A DNA stretch of 64,000 nt from Methylibium sp035762065 (lineage in GTDB: Bacteria; Pseudomonadota; Gammaproteobacteria; Burkholderiales; Burkholderiaceae_C): positions 124,001 to 188,000 of the forward strand of contig NZ_DASTPW010000055.1 of assembly GCF_035762065.1 (NCBI RefSeq). Direction: 5' to 3'. This document shows positions 31,505 through 40,258 of the stretch, one piece after another (within the stretch, counting starts at the first letter, position 1; every line of letters starts with the position of its first letter). The translations under genes were made by a program, and so were the position numbers. Below the pieces are notes generated by a model. It did not search any database. It worked only from the letters and a program-made list of their open reading frames with translations, and was not told the origin of the DNA.

Positions 31505-33088
31505 TCAGCCGCGCCGCCGGCCCGCGGCGGCGGCGAACGCGATGGCCAGCAGCGCCGCCGCGACCAGTGGCCACAGCCCGAAGCGGCCGGCCCAGGCGGC
31601 GTAGGGGGTCGTGCCGACGCGTCCCTCGACGGTGGCTTCGAGCACGCCGCGCGTGTGCGGCGCGATCTGCTGCGTCACCCGGCCGCGGTGGTCGATCGCG
31701 ACGGTGGCGCCGGTGTTGGTCGCGCGGATCATCGGGCGCTGCAGTTCGAGCGAACGCAGGCGCGAGATCTGCAGGTGCTGGTCGATCGCGACCGTGTCGC
31801 CGAACCAGGCGATGTTGCTCAGGTTCGCGAGGATCGTGGGCGCGCGCGCCTCGTCGACGAAGCGCGCGGCCAGCTCCTCGCCGAACAGGTCCTCGTAGCA
31901 GATGTTCGGCGCCACGCGCTGCGCCCCGACCTCGAACGACGGCGCGACCAGCGGCCCGCGGGTGAAGTCGCCGAGCGGCATCTTCATCGCGTCGACGAAC
32001 CAGCGGAAGCCGAAGGGGATGAACTCGCCGAAGGGCACGAGGTGGTGCTTGTCGTAGCGGTAGAAGCCGCCGGCCAGCGTGCTGGCCGAGGCCGACAGGC
32101 CGGCCGCGGAGTTGGTGTATTCGTTTTTCGCAATCTCGCCGAGCGGCAGGCCGACCAATGCGCTGCGCGAACCCTCCGAGAAACGCGCCGCCAGCGAGTC
32201 GAGGAAGCCGGCCGGCAACTGCTCGGGCAGCAGCGGGATCGCGGTCTCGGGCAGCACGACAAGTTCGGCCTGCGCGCCGGTCAGCGCGCGCAGCATCCAG
32301 TCGATCGCCTCGGGCTGCCGCTCGACGCGGAACTTCTCGTCCTGGGGCACGTTGGTCTGCACCAGCGCCACCGACAGCGAGCCGTTCGAGCGCGAGAACT
32401 CGAAAGCCGCCGGGGCGACCGACACCGCGAAGGCGGGCGCCCACCAGGCGACGAACGCGAAGGCGAGGCGCAGGCGCCAGCGCCACCGGGACGTGGTGCC
32501 GCGCGCAGCACCGGACAACGCGCCCGCCGCGACGGCCGCGAGCCCGGCCGACACCGCGCCGATGCCGTAGACGCCCACCCACGGGGCGAGCGCAGCCAGC
32601 GGCCCGTCGCTGTGTGCATAGCCGGCGGCGATCCACGGGAAGCCGGTGAAGATCGCGCCGCGCGCCCATTCGGCCAGCAGCCACAGCGCGGCGAACGACA
32701 GCGCGTCCAGCGCGACACGCCCGCTGCGCAGCCGCACCCACGCGGCCATCGCCGCGGCCAGGTAGAGCGAGAGGAAGGCGCACAGCGCGAGCACCGCGCT
32801 CGCCGCCATCCACGCCGGCAGCCCGCCGTAGCGGTGCATGCTGATGTAGAGCCACCAGACGCCGCCGACCAGCCAGGCGGTCGAGAACAGCAGGCCGAGC
32901 AGCGCGGCGCGCGCGGCCGAGGCGCCGGCCGCGACGCGCCAGGCGAGCAGCGCCACCGTGAGCGTCTGCAGCCAGGGCGCGTCGTTCGGCGCAAAGGCCA
33001 GCGCGTGCAGGCCGCCGGCCACGAGCACCGCGACCACGTCGGCCGCCAGCGGCCAGGCGCGCGCGCCCGGATCACGGGCGCGGATCAA
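31505..33088 (-). CDS. lnt: Apolipoprotein N-acyltransferase
   Basis: Lnt adds the third acyl chain to lipoproteins at the periplasmic face of the inner membrane. The 527-residue protein has about seven hydrophobic segments in its first 210 residues and a nitrilase-like domain with the catalytic Glu (VVLPETAIPLLPE), Lys (YDKHHLVPFGEFIPF) and Cys (NICYEDLFGEE), ending with one more transmembrane helix. Its ATG overlaps the corC stop codon by four bases (ATGA); lnt after corC is the standard gene order. Confidence 0.95.
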   Translation of the reverse strand: MIRARDPGARAWPLAADVVAVLVAGGLHALAFAPNDAPWLQTLTVALLAWRVAAGASAARAALLGLLFSTAWLVGGVWWLYISMHRYGGLPAWMAASAVLALCAFLSLYLAAAMAAWVRLRSGRVALDALSFAALWLLAEWARGAIFTGFPWIAAGYAHSDGPLAALAPWVGVYGIGAVSAGLAAVAAGALSGAARGTTSRWRWRLRLAFAFVAWWAPAFAVSVAPAAFEFSRSNGSLSVALVQTNVPQDEKFRVERQPEAIDWMLRALTGAQAELVVLPETAIPLLPEQLPAGFLDSLAARFSEGSRSALVGLPLGEIAKNEYTNSAAGLSASASTLAGGFYRYDKHHLVPFGEFIPFGFRWFVDAMKMPLGDFTRGPLVAPSFEVGAQRVAPNICYEDLFGEELAARFVDEARAPTILANLSNIAWFGDTVAIDQHLQISRLRSLELQRPMIRATNTGATVAIDHRGRVTQQIAPHTRGVLEATVEGRVGTTPYAAWAGRFGLWPLVAAALLAIAFAAAAGRRRG

Positions 33089-33996
33089 GTGCCGGGGCTC
33101 GGCGCGGCGCCGGACGCTTCGGCGCCGTCGGCCGGCTTCGCCTCGGCGCGCACGACCTTAAACCAGCGCACCGCGCCGCCGCGCGCGAGCATGACCGAGA
33201 AGCGCAGGCCGCCGACCTCCACCGCCTCGCCGCGCCGCGGCACTCGGCCGAGCTCGTGCGCGACCAGGCCGCCGATGGTGTCGAAGTCCTCGTCGGAGAA
33301 GGCGGTGTCGAACGCGGCGTTGATCTCGGCGATTGCCGCGTCGCCGGCGACGCGCTGGCTGCCGTCGGCCAGCGTGAAGACGCCCGACTCGGCATCCTTG
33401 TCGTCGAACTCGTCCTCGATCTCGCCGACGATCTCCTCGAGCACGTCCTCGATCGTGATCAGCCCGGCGGTGTTGCCGAACTCGTCGATCACGATCGCCA
33501 GGTGGTTGCGGTTGGAGCGGAAGTCGCGCAGCAGCTCGTTCAGGCGCTTGGTCTCGGGCACGAAGGTGGCCGGGCGCAGCAGCGCGCGCAGGTTCAGCTC
33601 GGGCGCGCGCTGCAGCTTGAGCAGGTCCTTGGCCATCAGGATGCCGATGACCTGCTCGCGCCGGCCTTCGAAGACCGGGAAGCGCGAATGCGCGGTCTCG
33701 ATCACCACCGCGAGCAGCTCGTCGTAGGGCGCGTCGATGTCGAGCAGGTCCATCCGCGGGGCGGCGACCATCACGTCGCCGGCCGTCATGTCGGCCATGC
33801 GCAGCACGCCTTCGAGCATGCTGCGCGACTCGGGCTCGATCAGTTCGCGGGTCTCGGCATCGGCGAGCGTCTCGATCAGCTCGTCCTTCGAGTCGGGGCC
33901 GGGCGAGAGGAATTCGACGACGCGCTCGAAGAGCGTGCGCCGGTCGGCAGCGCGCGCCGTTCGGCCGGCGCTGCGGCCTGTCTGAGGCTCGGACAC
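33085..33996 (-). CDS. corC: CorC/YbeX-type CBS-domain protein
   Basis: A 303-residue cytoplasmic protein with two CBS domains (DVMVAAPRMDLLDIDAPYDELLAVVIETAHSRFPVFEG and the ATFVPETKRLNELLRDFRSNRNHLAIVIDEFGNTAGLITIEDVLEEIVGEIEDE region) and a C-terminal CorC_HlyC domain (VAGDAAIAEINAAFDTAFSDEDFDTIGGLVAHELGRVPRRGE). Proteins of this family are linked to magnesium/cobalt homeostasis and, by co-occurrence with lnt and ybeY, to envelope and RNA quality. GTG at 33996 (SEPQTGRS...) is the probable start; no good Shine-Dalgarno was found, so this is less sure than the gene. Confidence 0.88.
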   Translation of the reverse strand: MSEPQTGRSAGRTARAADRRTLFERVVEFLSPGPDSKDELIETLADAETRELIEPESRSMLEGVLRMADMTAGDVMVAAPRMDLLDIDAPYDELLAVVIETAHSRFPVFEGRREQVIGILMAKDLLKLQRAPELNLRALLRPATFVPETKRLNELLRDFRSNRNHLAIVIDEFGNTAGLITIEDVLEEIVGEIEDEFDDKDAESGVFTLADGSQRVAGDAAIAEINAAFDTAFSDEDFDTIGGLVAHELGRVPRRGEAVEVGGLRFSVMLARGGAVRWFKVVRAEAKPADGAEASGAAPSPGT

Positions 33997-34106
33997 GTGA
34001 GGTGCCGGGAGTCGGGGGAAGTCCAGAATACCGCAGCGGTGTGGCGGCTCGGCTTTTGCTTCACACTCGCGGCCCTTCCGTTTCGACCGGCGCTCGCGCA
34101 TCCGCC

Positions 34107-35150
34107 ATGGCACTGATTCCCGCCACCATCCTCACGGGCTTCCTGGGCTCGGGCAAGACCACGCTGCTCAAGCGCGTGCTGTCCGAAGCGCACGGCCAGA
34201 AGATCGCTGTCATCGAGAACGAGTTCGGCGAGGAGAACATCGACAACGAACTGCTCGTGATGGAAAGCAAGGAGCAGATCGTCCAGATGAACAACGGCTG
34301 CATCTGCTGCACGATCCGCGAAGACCTGCGCGCGACGCTGGCCGAGCTGGCCGAGAAGAAGCGCAAGGGCGAGCTGGACTTCGACCGCGTCGTGATCGAG
34401 ACCACCGGGCTCGCCGACCCGGGCCCGGTCGCGCAGACGTTCTTCATGGACGACGAGATCGCCGAGGGCTACCTGCTGGACTCGATCCTGACGCTGGTCG
34501 ATGCGAAGCACGCCGCCACGCAGCTCGACGACCGGCAGGAGGCGCGCCGCCAGGTCGGATTCGCCGACCAGATCTTCCTGAGCAAGACCGACCTCGCCGC
34601 GAAGGACGCGACCGACGCGCTGATCCACCGGCTGAAGCACATGAACCCGCGCGCGCCGATCAAGCCGGTGCACTTCGGCGAGGTGCCGATCAAGGACGTG
34701 TTCGACCTCAAGGGCTTCAACCTCAACGCCAAGCTCGACATCGACCCGGAGTTCCTGAAGGCGGACGCGCACGACCATCATCACCACGACCACGCTCACG
34801 GCGAGCACTGCGACCACCCCTCCCACCATCACGGGCACCACCACGCGCACGACGATGACGTGAAGAGCTTCGTGTTCCGCTCGAACCGGCCGTTCAACCC
34901 GCAGCGGCTCGAGGAGTTCCTCGGCACGATGGTCAATCTCTACGGGCCGAAGATGCTGCGCTACAAGGGCGTGCTGCGCGTGCAGGGCTTCGACAAGAAG
35001 GTGATCTTCCAGGGCGTGCACCAGCTGATGGGCAGCGACGTCGGCCCCGCCTGGGCCGCCGGCGAGACCAAGGGCAGCAAGATGGTCTTCATCGGCATCG
35101 ACCTGCCGCGCGACATCTTTCTGCAGGGCCTGGAGCAGTGCCTGGCCTGA
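34107..35150 (+). CDS. COG0523 (CobW/Zn chaperone) family GTPase
   Basis: A 347-residue G3E GTPase. It shows Walker A GFLGSGKTT (residues ~10-18), the metal-binding CxCC motif (NNGCICCTIRED), the ETTGLADP switch and SKTD as the guanine-specificity motif. A very His/Asp-rich loop (about residues 219-250, with runs such as HDHHHHDHAHGEH and HHHGHHHAH) separates the GTPase from the CobW C-terminal domain. Members deliver or insert zinc and other metals. It lies directly upstream of a dksA-type gene, an association known from zinc-regulated loci, though no Zur-type palindrome was recognised here. Confidence 0.9.
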   Translation: MALIPATILTGFLGSGKTTLLKRVLSEAHGQKIAVIENEFGEENIDNELLVMESKEQIVQMNNGCICCTIREDLRATLAELAEKKRKGELDFDRVVIETTGLADPGPVAQTFFMDDEIAEGYLLDSILTLVDAKHAATQLDDRQEARRQVGFADQIFLSKTDLAAKDATDALIHRLKHMNPRAPIKPVHFGEVPIKDVFDLKGFNLNAKLDIDPEFLKADAHDHHHHDHAHGEHCDHPSHHHGHHHAHDDDVKSFVFRSNRPFNPQRLEEFLGTMVNLYGPKMLRYKGVLRVQGFDKKVIFQGVHQLMGSDVGPAWAAGETKGSKMVFIGIDLPRDIFLQGLEQCLA

Positions 35151-35184
35151 TCGAAGCGGGCGCTGGAGCACGGCAGCGCATCGC

Positions 35185-35190
35185 TACAAT
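35185..35190 (+). promoter_or_regulatory. Candidate -10 box of the dksA-like gene
   Basis: GCTACAATCCGCGCC carries TACAAT at 35185-35190, the best -10 match in the 145-base gap, followed by a GC-rich discriminator. The expected -35 position has no good match. The leader would be about 100 bases. Confidence 0.45.
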
Positions 35191-35295
35191 CCGCGCCCGT
35201 TCGTCGCTGGGCGGTTCTCGGGTGAATCCGTACCGGAACGCAGCGGCGGCGCCGGGAGGTCCACCCGTCAAGGACGCTGCCAAGAGAGGTCGACC

Positions 35296-36270
35296 GTGAG
35301 CAAGACACCGGCGAAGACCAGCGCCCGCCCCGCGGCGAAGAAGAGCGTCCCGACCAAAGCCGCGGCCAAGAAGGTGCCGGCGAAGTCGAACGGCAAGACG
35401 GCCCCGAAAGTCGCCGCGAAGAAGCCGGTCGCCAACAAAGCGCCTGTCACGTCGGCGAGCAAGACTTCCGCCAAGCCTGCGACCGCGGCGCCCATCAAGT
35501 CCGCCGCGCCGCCGCCGACAAAAACCGCAGGCAAGCCGACGGCCGCGGTGGTCGCCTCCAAGAAGCCGGCCGTTGCCGCCCCTGTCCCGAAAGCCGCTTC
35601 GGCGGCTCCAGCCACCGCACCGATGCCAGCCAAGACCCCGCCCGTGAGCGAAACGACCGCCCCCAAGCCCGCGCCGGCCGCGAAGCCGCCGACGCGCCTG
35701 AAGCCGACGAAGGCGCCTCCGGCCGTCGTCGATCACCACCCGCCTTCGATCCCGCTGCCGCCGCCGAGCCGCCCGCCGGCGAGCAACGTCATCGACCTGC
35801 CGCGCCCGGCGCGCAAGATCGACCCGAAGCTCGCGAACGTCTGGAAGAGCAAGAGCGGGCGCGAGCTGAGCGACGACGAACTGCTGGCGATGCCCGACAG
35901 CGAGTACATGAACGACAAGCAGCTGGAGTTCTTCCGCCAGCGGCTGATGCAGCAGCGCAACGACCTCCTCGAGAACGCCGGCGAAACCACCGAGCACCTG
36001 CGCGAGGACACCTCCATCGTTCCCGACCCGGCCGACCGCGCGACCATCGAAGAGGAGCATGCCCTCGAGCTGCGCACCCGCGACCGCGAGCGCAAGCTGC
36101 TCAAGAAGATCTCGCAATCGATCGCCCGCATCGACGCCGGCGACTACGGCTACTGCGACGAGACGGGTGAGCCGATCGGCCTGGGCCGCCTGCTCGCCCG
36201 CCCGACCGCGACGCTTTCGCTCGAGGCGCAGCAGCGCCGCGAGATGAAGCAGAAGATGTTCGGGGATTAG
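35296..36270 (+). CDS. dksA: DksA-type RNA polymerase-binding protein with long Lys/Ala/Pro-rich N-terminal extension
   Basis: A 324-residue protein. Residues 1-~150 are a Lys/Ala/Pro repeat (KTPAKTSARPAAKKS-like units) resembling histone H1 tails. Residues ~190-324 are DksA: the coiled-coil with LLAMPDSEYMNDKQLEFFRQRL and ADRATIEEEHALELRTRDRERKLLKKI, then the globular end GYCDETGEPIGLGRLLARPTATLSLEAQQRREMKQK. E. coli DksA is 151 residues with four zinc cysteines; only one Cys is visible here, so the zinc site is absent as in other cysteine-poor members. DksA-Asp-type acidic tip residues are kept. GTG start with GAGAGGT in front. Repeat copy B begins on its stop codon. Confidence 0.88.
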   Translation: MSKTPAKTSARPAAKKSVPTKAAAKKVPAKSNGKTAPKVAAKKPVANKAPVTSASKTSAKPATAAPIKSAAPPPTKTAGKPTAAVVASKKPAVAAPVPKAASAAPATAPMPAKTPPVSETTAPKPAPAAKPPTRLKPTKAPPAVVDHHPPSIPLPPPSRPPASNVIDLPRPARKIDPKLANVWKSKSGRELSDDELLAMPDSEYMNDKQLEFFRQRLMQQRNDLLENAGETTEHLREDTSIVPDPADRATIEEEHALELRTRDRERKLLKKISQSIARIDAGDYGYCDETGEPIGLGRLLARPTATLSLEAQQRREMKQKMFGD

Positions 36271-36350
36271 ATGACGACCACCCCGTTGCGGCTTCGCCGC
36301 GCCCCTCGAGGGGCGCCGCTGGCGGACCGGCGGAGCCGGACCCGCGGCGG
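36270..36350. repeat. Dispersed hairpin-rich repeat, copy B (uninterrupted)
   Basis: The 81-base form of the element described at 27591-27746: block 1 (36270-36300) and block 2 (36300-36350) directly joined. It starts on the G of the dksA-like TAG codon, as copy A starts on the adaptor's stop codon. The palindrome CCCCTCGAGGGG is perfect here. It lies between the dksA-like gene and the STAS-protein gene. Confidence 0.75.
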
Positions 36351-36397
36351 CTGCCGGGTTGTCTTTTCCTTGCTGTGAGCGCCGGGGCTTCTCGCTG

Positions 36398-38263
36398 ATG
36401 GCCGATTCCGATCTCGATCCCAAAGCGGGAGGCTCGTTCTTCCGCAAGGTGGTGAAGTTCGTCGCCAATCCGGCGACCGACTGGGCCGAGATCGGCAGCA
36501 ACGGCGCGACCGACGAGGCGCTGCAGGGCGGCTACGCCAAGAGCGAGCTCAAGGCGATGATCGAGCGCAAGCGGCGCAACGACTTCGTGCGCAAGCGCGA
36601 GTTCGACATGCTGCGCAAGATCCGCCGCGAAGGCCTGCCGGCCGACGGGCTGGCGGGCGTCGCCGGCAACTCCGAGCTGGAAGAGTCCGACCCGCCGCGC
36701 TCCTACGGCGTCGCGCGGCCGGACGACGTCGCGGTCAAGGCCAAGATCGACGAGATCGAGCAGCAGATGGAAGGCGAGACCCACGCTCGCCGCCATGGCG
36801 TGCCGCCGGCGCGCCCGCCCGCCTTCTACGCGCAGCCGACCGAGCGCGGCGGCTTCGACGAGACCGCGCCGCCGCTGAACGAGCCCTTCCAGGTGGGCGG
36901 CCCGGCGAGCGCCGACGCGCCCGCGAGCCATCCGCCGCGCGCGCTGCCGCCGTCCGGCGTCGAGATCCCCGTCGTCAACGAGGTGGCCTGGGACCCGACC
37001 GAGCCGCTGATGAACGCCTCGCTGCTCGGCGCCGGGCAAGGGCCGCTGGTTCCGCCGGCCGTGGCACCGGTGGTGCCCCCGCCGCCAGCCCCGGTGGCGA
37101 AGCCGGCGGCCGCCACGGCACCCCCGGCTGCGCCGGTCGCGAAGCCGCGCGGCGGTTTCCAGGACACCTTCGACGTCGAGGTCAACGAGATCGCGCACGA
37201 CCCCGATCTCGACGAGGCGGTGATCGCCTTCGCGAATGCCGAGTTCGAAGCCTGCGAGCAGGCGATCGCCGCGCTGATCGCACCCCACGGCGACCGCGCC
37301 AACCATCCCGAGACCTGGCTCGTGATGTTCGACCTCTACCGCGCCACCGGCCGGCAGGCGCCGTTCGACAGCCTCGCGCTCGACTACCTCCAGCGCTTCG
37401 GTGCCTCGGCACCGCAATGGCATTCGATCCCGCAGCGGCTCGCCACCGAAGCGGCGCAGGCCAGCGCGCACGGCGAGTCGCTGCGCGTCGACGGCGCGGT
37501 CGGGTGGGTCGCGCCGGCGCTGCTGGACGCCGAGGCCGTCACCGCGCTGGGCGCGAAGACACTGCAGATGCCGATGCCCTGGGTGCTCGACTGGACGCCG
37601 GTCACGACGCTCGACGCCGAAGGCTCGAGCGAACTCTCGCGCCTGATGCGCCACTGGGCGACGCAGAAGCTCGACATGCGCTGGATCGGCTTCGACCGCC
37701 TGCTCGGCGTGATCAACGAAGCCGCGCCCGCCGGCACCCGCGACGCCGACCCGGCGCACTGGCTGCTGCGCCTGGACGCGCTGCGCCTCGCGAACCGGCC
37801 CGACCAGTTCGACGAGGTGGCGATCGACTACTGCGTCACCTACGAGGTGTCGCCGCCGTCGTGGGAGTCGGTGCGCTGCAGCGTCAAGATGCTCGACACC
37901 ACCGGCGCGACGCTGTCCTCGCGCGCCTCGGTCACCGAGCCGCCTTCCGGCTTCGCCGAGTCCTTGCTCGACGAACACGACGGCACCGCGACCGTCGCCC
38001 TCTCCGGCCAGCTGGTCGGCGACATCGGCGCGGTGTTGAAGCAGCTCGAAGGCGAGCTGGGCCGGGCGAACGTCGTCACCGTCAACTGCGCGCTGCTGAT
38101 CCGCATGGACTTCATCGCCGCCGGCGACCTGCTGAACTGGGTGCTGCAGCGCCGCGGGGAGGAACGGCTGGTGCTGTTCGAGGAAGCGCACCGCCTGCTC
38201 GCCCTGTTCTTCAACGCGATGGGCATCAGCGAACACGCCCGGGTCAAGATCCGGAACGTCTGA
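36398..38263 (+). CDS. STAS-domain protein of unknown function upstream of hslVU
   Basis: A 621-residue cytoplasmic protein. Residues 1-~130 are charged and helical (SELKAMIERKRRNDFVRKREFDMLRKIRREG), ~130-250 Pro/Ala-rich linker, ~260-350 a TPR-like helical region (EAVIAFANAEFEACEQAIAALI...LVMFDLYRATGRQAPFDSLALDYLQRFGASAP), and ~530-621 a STAS-like domain with ATVALSGQLVGDIGAVLKQLEGELGRANVVTVNCALLIRMDFIAAGDLLNWVLQ. In anti-sigma antagonists the phosphorylated Ser sits where this protein reads 'IRMDF', so phospho-switching is doubtful. It lies 35 bases before hslV, a layout I associate with Burkholderiales. Function unknown. Confidence 0.78.
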   Translation: MADSDLDPKAGGSFFRKVVKFVANPATDWAEIGSNGATDEALQGGYAKSELKAMIERKRRNDFVRKREFDMLRKIRREGLPADGLAGVAGNSELEESDPPRSYGVARPDDVAVKAKIDEIEQQMEGETHARRHGVPPARPPAFYAQPTERGGFDETAPPLNEPFQVGGPASADAPASHPPRALPPSGVEIPVVNEVAWDPTEPLMNASLLGAGQGPLVPPAVAPVVPPPPAPVAKPAAATAPPAAPVAKPRGGFQDTFDVEVNEIAHDPDLDEAVIAFANAEFEACEQAIAALIAPHGDRANHPETWLVMFDLYRATGRQAPFDSLALDYLQRFGASAPQWHSIPQRLATEAAQASAHGESLRVDGAVGWVAPALLDAEAVTALGAKTLQMPMPWVLDWTPVTTLDAEGSSELSRLMRHWATQKLDMRWIGFDRLLGVINEAAPAGTRDADPAHWLLRLDALRLANRPDQFDEVAIDYCVTYEVSPPSWESVRCSVKMLDTTGATLSSRASVTEPPSGFAESLLDEHDGTATVALSGQLVGDIGAVLKQLEGELGRANVVTVNCALLIRMDFIAAGDLLNWVLQRRGEERLVLFEEAHRLLALFFNAMGISEHARVKIRNV

Positions 38264-38298
38264 CGCCTGTGGGCGCGCCTCGTGCCCTCCCCTTCCCC

Positions 38299-38835
38299 AT
38301 GGACAGCTTTCACGGCACCACCATCCTGAGCGTGCGCCGCGGCGCCCGCGTCGCGCTCGGCGGCGACGGGCAGGTGACCCTCGGCAACATCGTCGTCAAG
38401 GCGGGCGCGCGCAAGGTGCGCAAGCTGCATCACGGCCAGGTGCTCGCCGGCTTCGCGGGCGCGACGGCCGACGCCTTCACGCTGTTCGAGCGCTTCGAGG
38501 CCAAGCTCGAGAAACACCAGGGCCAGCTCGCGCGCGCCGCGATCGAGCTCACGCGCGACTGGCGCACCGATCGCGTGCTGCGCCGTCTCGAAGCGATGCT
38601 GGCGGTCGCCGACCGCGAGACCTCGCTGGTGATCACCGGCAACGGCGACGTGCTCGAGCCCGAGCACGGCGTCGTCGCGATCGGCTCGGGCGGCGCCTTC
38701 GCGCAGGCCGCCGCCCGCGCGCTGCTGCACCACACCGAGATGGCGCCGGCCGAAATCGTCAAGCGCTCGCTCGAGATCGCCGGCGACCTGTGCATCTACA
38801 CCAACCAGCAGCACGTCGTGGAGACGCTGGAGTGA
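38299..38835 (+). CDS. hslV: ATP-dependent protease subunit HslV
   Basis: Proteolytic subunit of the HslVU (ClpYQ) machine, a bacterial proteasome relative. The 178-residue protein reads MDSFHG before TTILSVRR; cleavage before the first Thr would expose the N-terminal nucleophile at residue 7, so it carries a six-residue leader where E. coli has only Met. The GNIVVKAGARKVRKL and AIGSGGAFAQAAARALL segments are typical. Stop codon overlaps the hslU start as GTGA. Confidence 0.96.
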   Translation: MDSFHGTTILSVRRGARVALGGDGQVTLGNIVVKAGARKVRKLHHGQVLAGFAGATADAFTLFERFEAKLEKHQGQLARAAIELTRDWRTDRVLRRLEAMLAVADRETSLVITGNGDVLEPEHGVVAIGSGGAFAQAAARALLHHTEMAPAEIVKRSLEIAGDLCIYTNQQHVVETLE

Positions 38836-40172
38836 GCCTCACCCCCGAGCAGATCGTCGCCGAACTCGACCGCCACATCGTCGGCCAGAAGGACGCCAAA
38901 CGCGCGGTCGCGATCGCGCTGCGCAACCGCTGGCGCCGGCAGCAGGTCGAGCCCGGCCTGCGTGCCGAGATCACGCCGAAGAACATCTTGATGATCGGGC
39001 CGACGGGCGTCGGCAAGACCGAGATCGCGCGCCGGCTCGCGAAGCTGGCCGATGCGCCGTTCATCAAGGTCGAGGCGACCAAGTTCACCGAGGTGGGCTA
39101 CGTCGGCAAGGACGTCGATTCGATCGTGCGGGATCTGGTCGACGTCGCGATCAAGCTCACCCGCGAGGCCGCGATGCTCGGGCAGCGCGCCCGCGCGGAG
39201 GACGCGGCCGAGGAACGCATCCTCGACGCGCTGGTGCCGCCGCCCTCGGCCAGCGGCCTGGGCTTCGGCCAGCCGGAGCCGCCGCAGGACAGCCATGCGC
39301 GCCAGACCTTCCGCAAGCGGCTGCGCGAAGGCACGCTCGACGACAAGGAGGTCGAGCTCGATCTCGCCGAGCCGCGCGCCGCCGTCGAGCTGCTCGGCCC
39401 GCCCGGCATGGAGGACATGGCCGAGCAGCTCAAGGGCCTGTTCGCCAACCTCGGCCAGGCCAAGCGCCAGCGCCGCAAGCTCAAGATCGCCGAGGCGCGC
39501 AAGCTGCTGATCGACGAGGAAGCGGCCAAGCTCGTCAACGACGACGACGTCAAGGCCCGCGCCCTCGCCGCGGCCGAGCAGCACGGCATCGTTTTCATCG
39601 ACGAGATCGACAAGGTCACCTCGCGCAGCGAGGGCCAGCAGACGGGCGCCGAGGTCTCGCGCCAGGGCGTGCAGCGCGACCTGCTGCCGCTGGTCGAAGG
39701 CACCGCGGTCAGCACCAAGCACGGCACGGTGCGCACCGACCACATGCTGTTCATCGCCTCGGGCGCCTTCCACCTCAGCAAGCCCAGCGACCTGATCCCC
39801 GAGCTGCAGGGGCGCTTCCCGATCCGGGTCGAGCTCGGGGCGCTCGGCGTCGAGGAGTTCGTCGCGATCCTCACCCGCACCGACGCGAACCTGACGCGCC
39901 AGTACCAGGCGCTGCTCGCGACCGAGGGCGTGACGCTCGAGTTCGGCGACGACGGGGTGCGCCGCCTCGCGCAGATCGCCTGCGAGGTGAACGAGCGCAC
40001 CGAGAACATCGGCGCCCGCCGGCTCTCGACCGTGATGGAGCGTCTGCTCGACGAACTGAGCTTCGACGCTCCCGCGCGCGCCGGCCACAAGGTGCACATC
40101 GACGCTGCCTACGTCGACGCGAAGCTGGCCGCGCTTGCCGTCGACGAGGACCTGTCGCGCTTCATCCTTTGA
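38832..40172 (+). CDS. hslU: ATP-dependent protease ATPase subunit HslU
   Basis: AAA+ unfoldase that feeds HslV. The 446-residue protein shows Walker A GPTGVGKTEIARRLA (about 56-70), the pore loop GYVGKDVDSIVRDL, the variable I domain with a long acidic/Arg-rich segment, Walker B GIVFIDEIDKV and sensor motifs GRFPIRVEL and GARRLSTVMERLLDE. GTG at 38832 is the start, four-base overlap with hslV; the longer ATG frame lies inside hslV. Confidence 0.97.
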   Translation: MSLTPEQIVAELDRHIVGQKDAKRAVAIALRNRWRRQQVEPGLRAEITPKNILMIGPTGVGKTEIARRLAKLADAPFIKVEATKFTEVGYVGKDVDSIVRDLVDVAIKLTREAAMLGQRARAEDAAEERILDALVPPPSASGLGFGQPEPPQDSHARQTFRKRLREGTLDDKEVELDLAEPRAAVELLGPPGMEDMAEQLKGLFANLGQAKRQRRKLKIAEARKLLIDEEAAKLVNDDDVKARALAAAEQHGIVFIDEIDKVTSRSEGQQTGAEVSRQGVQRDLLPLVEGTAVSTKHGTVRTDHMLFIASGAFHLSKPSDLIPELQGRFPIRVELGALGVEEFVAILTRTDANLTRQYQALLATEGVTLEFGDDGVRRLAQIACEVNERTENIGARRLSTVMERLLDELSFDAPARAGHKVHIDAAYVDAKLAALAVDEDLSRFIL

Positions 40173-40258
40173 GCGAGCGGGGCCTTGGCGCCCGCCGGGG
40201 ATGGGCGGCACGCGCATCGCGCCTAGGCTTCGCGCTCCACCACGTGAAGGGAAAGCGC

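Noticed and set aside
27588..32855. A 1755-codon open frame on the minus strand across the RND pump and into lnt
   Set aside because: It is antisense to clearly identifiable genes; the peptide is Arg/Ala/His low-complexity with no domain. Long antisense frames are expected at this GC content.
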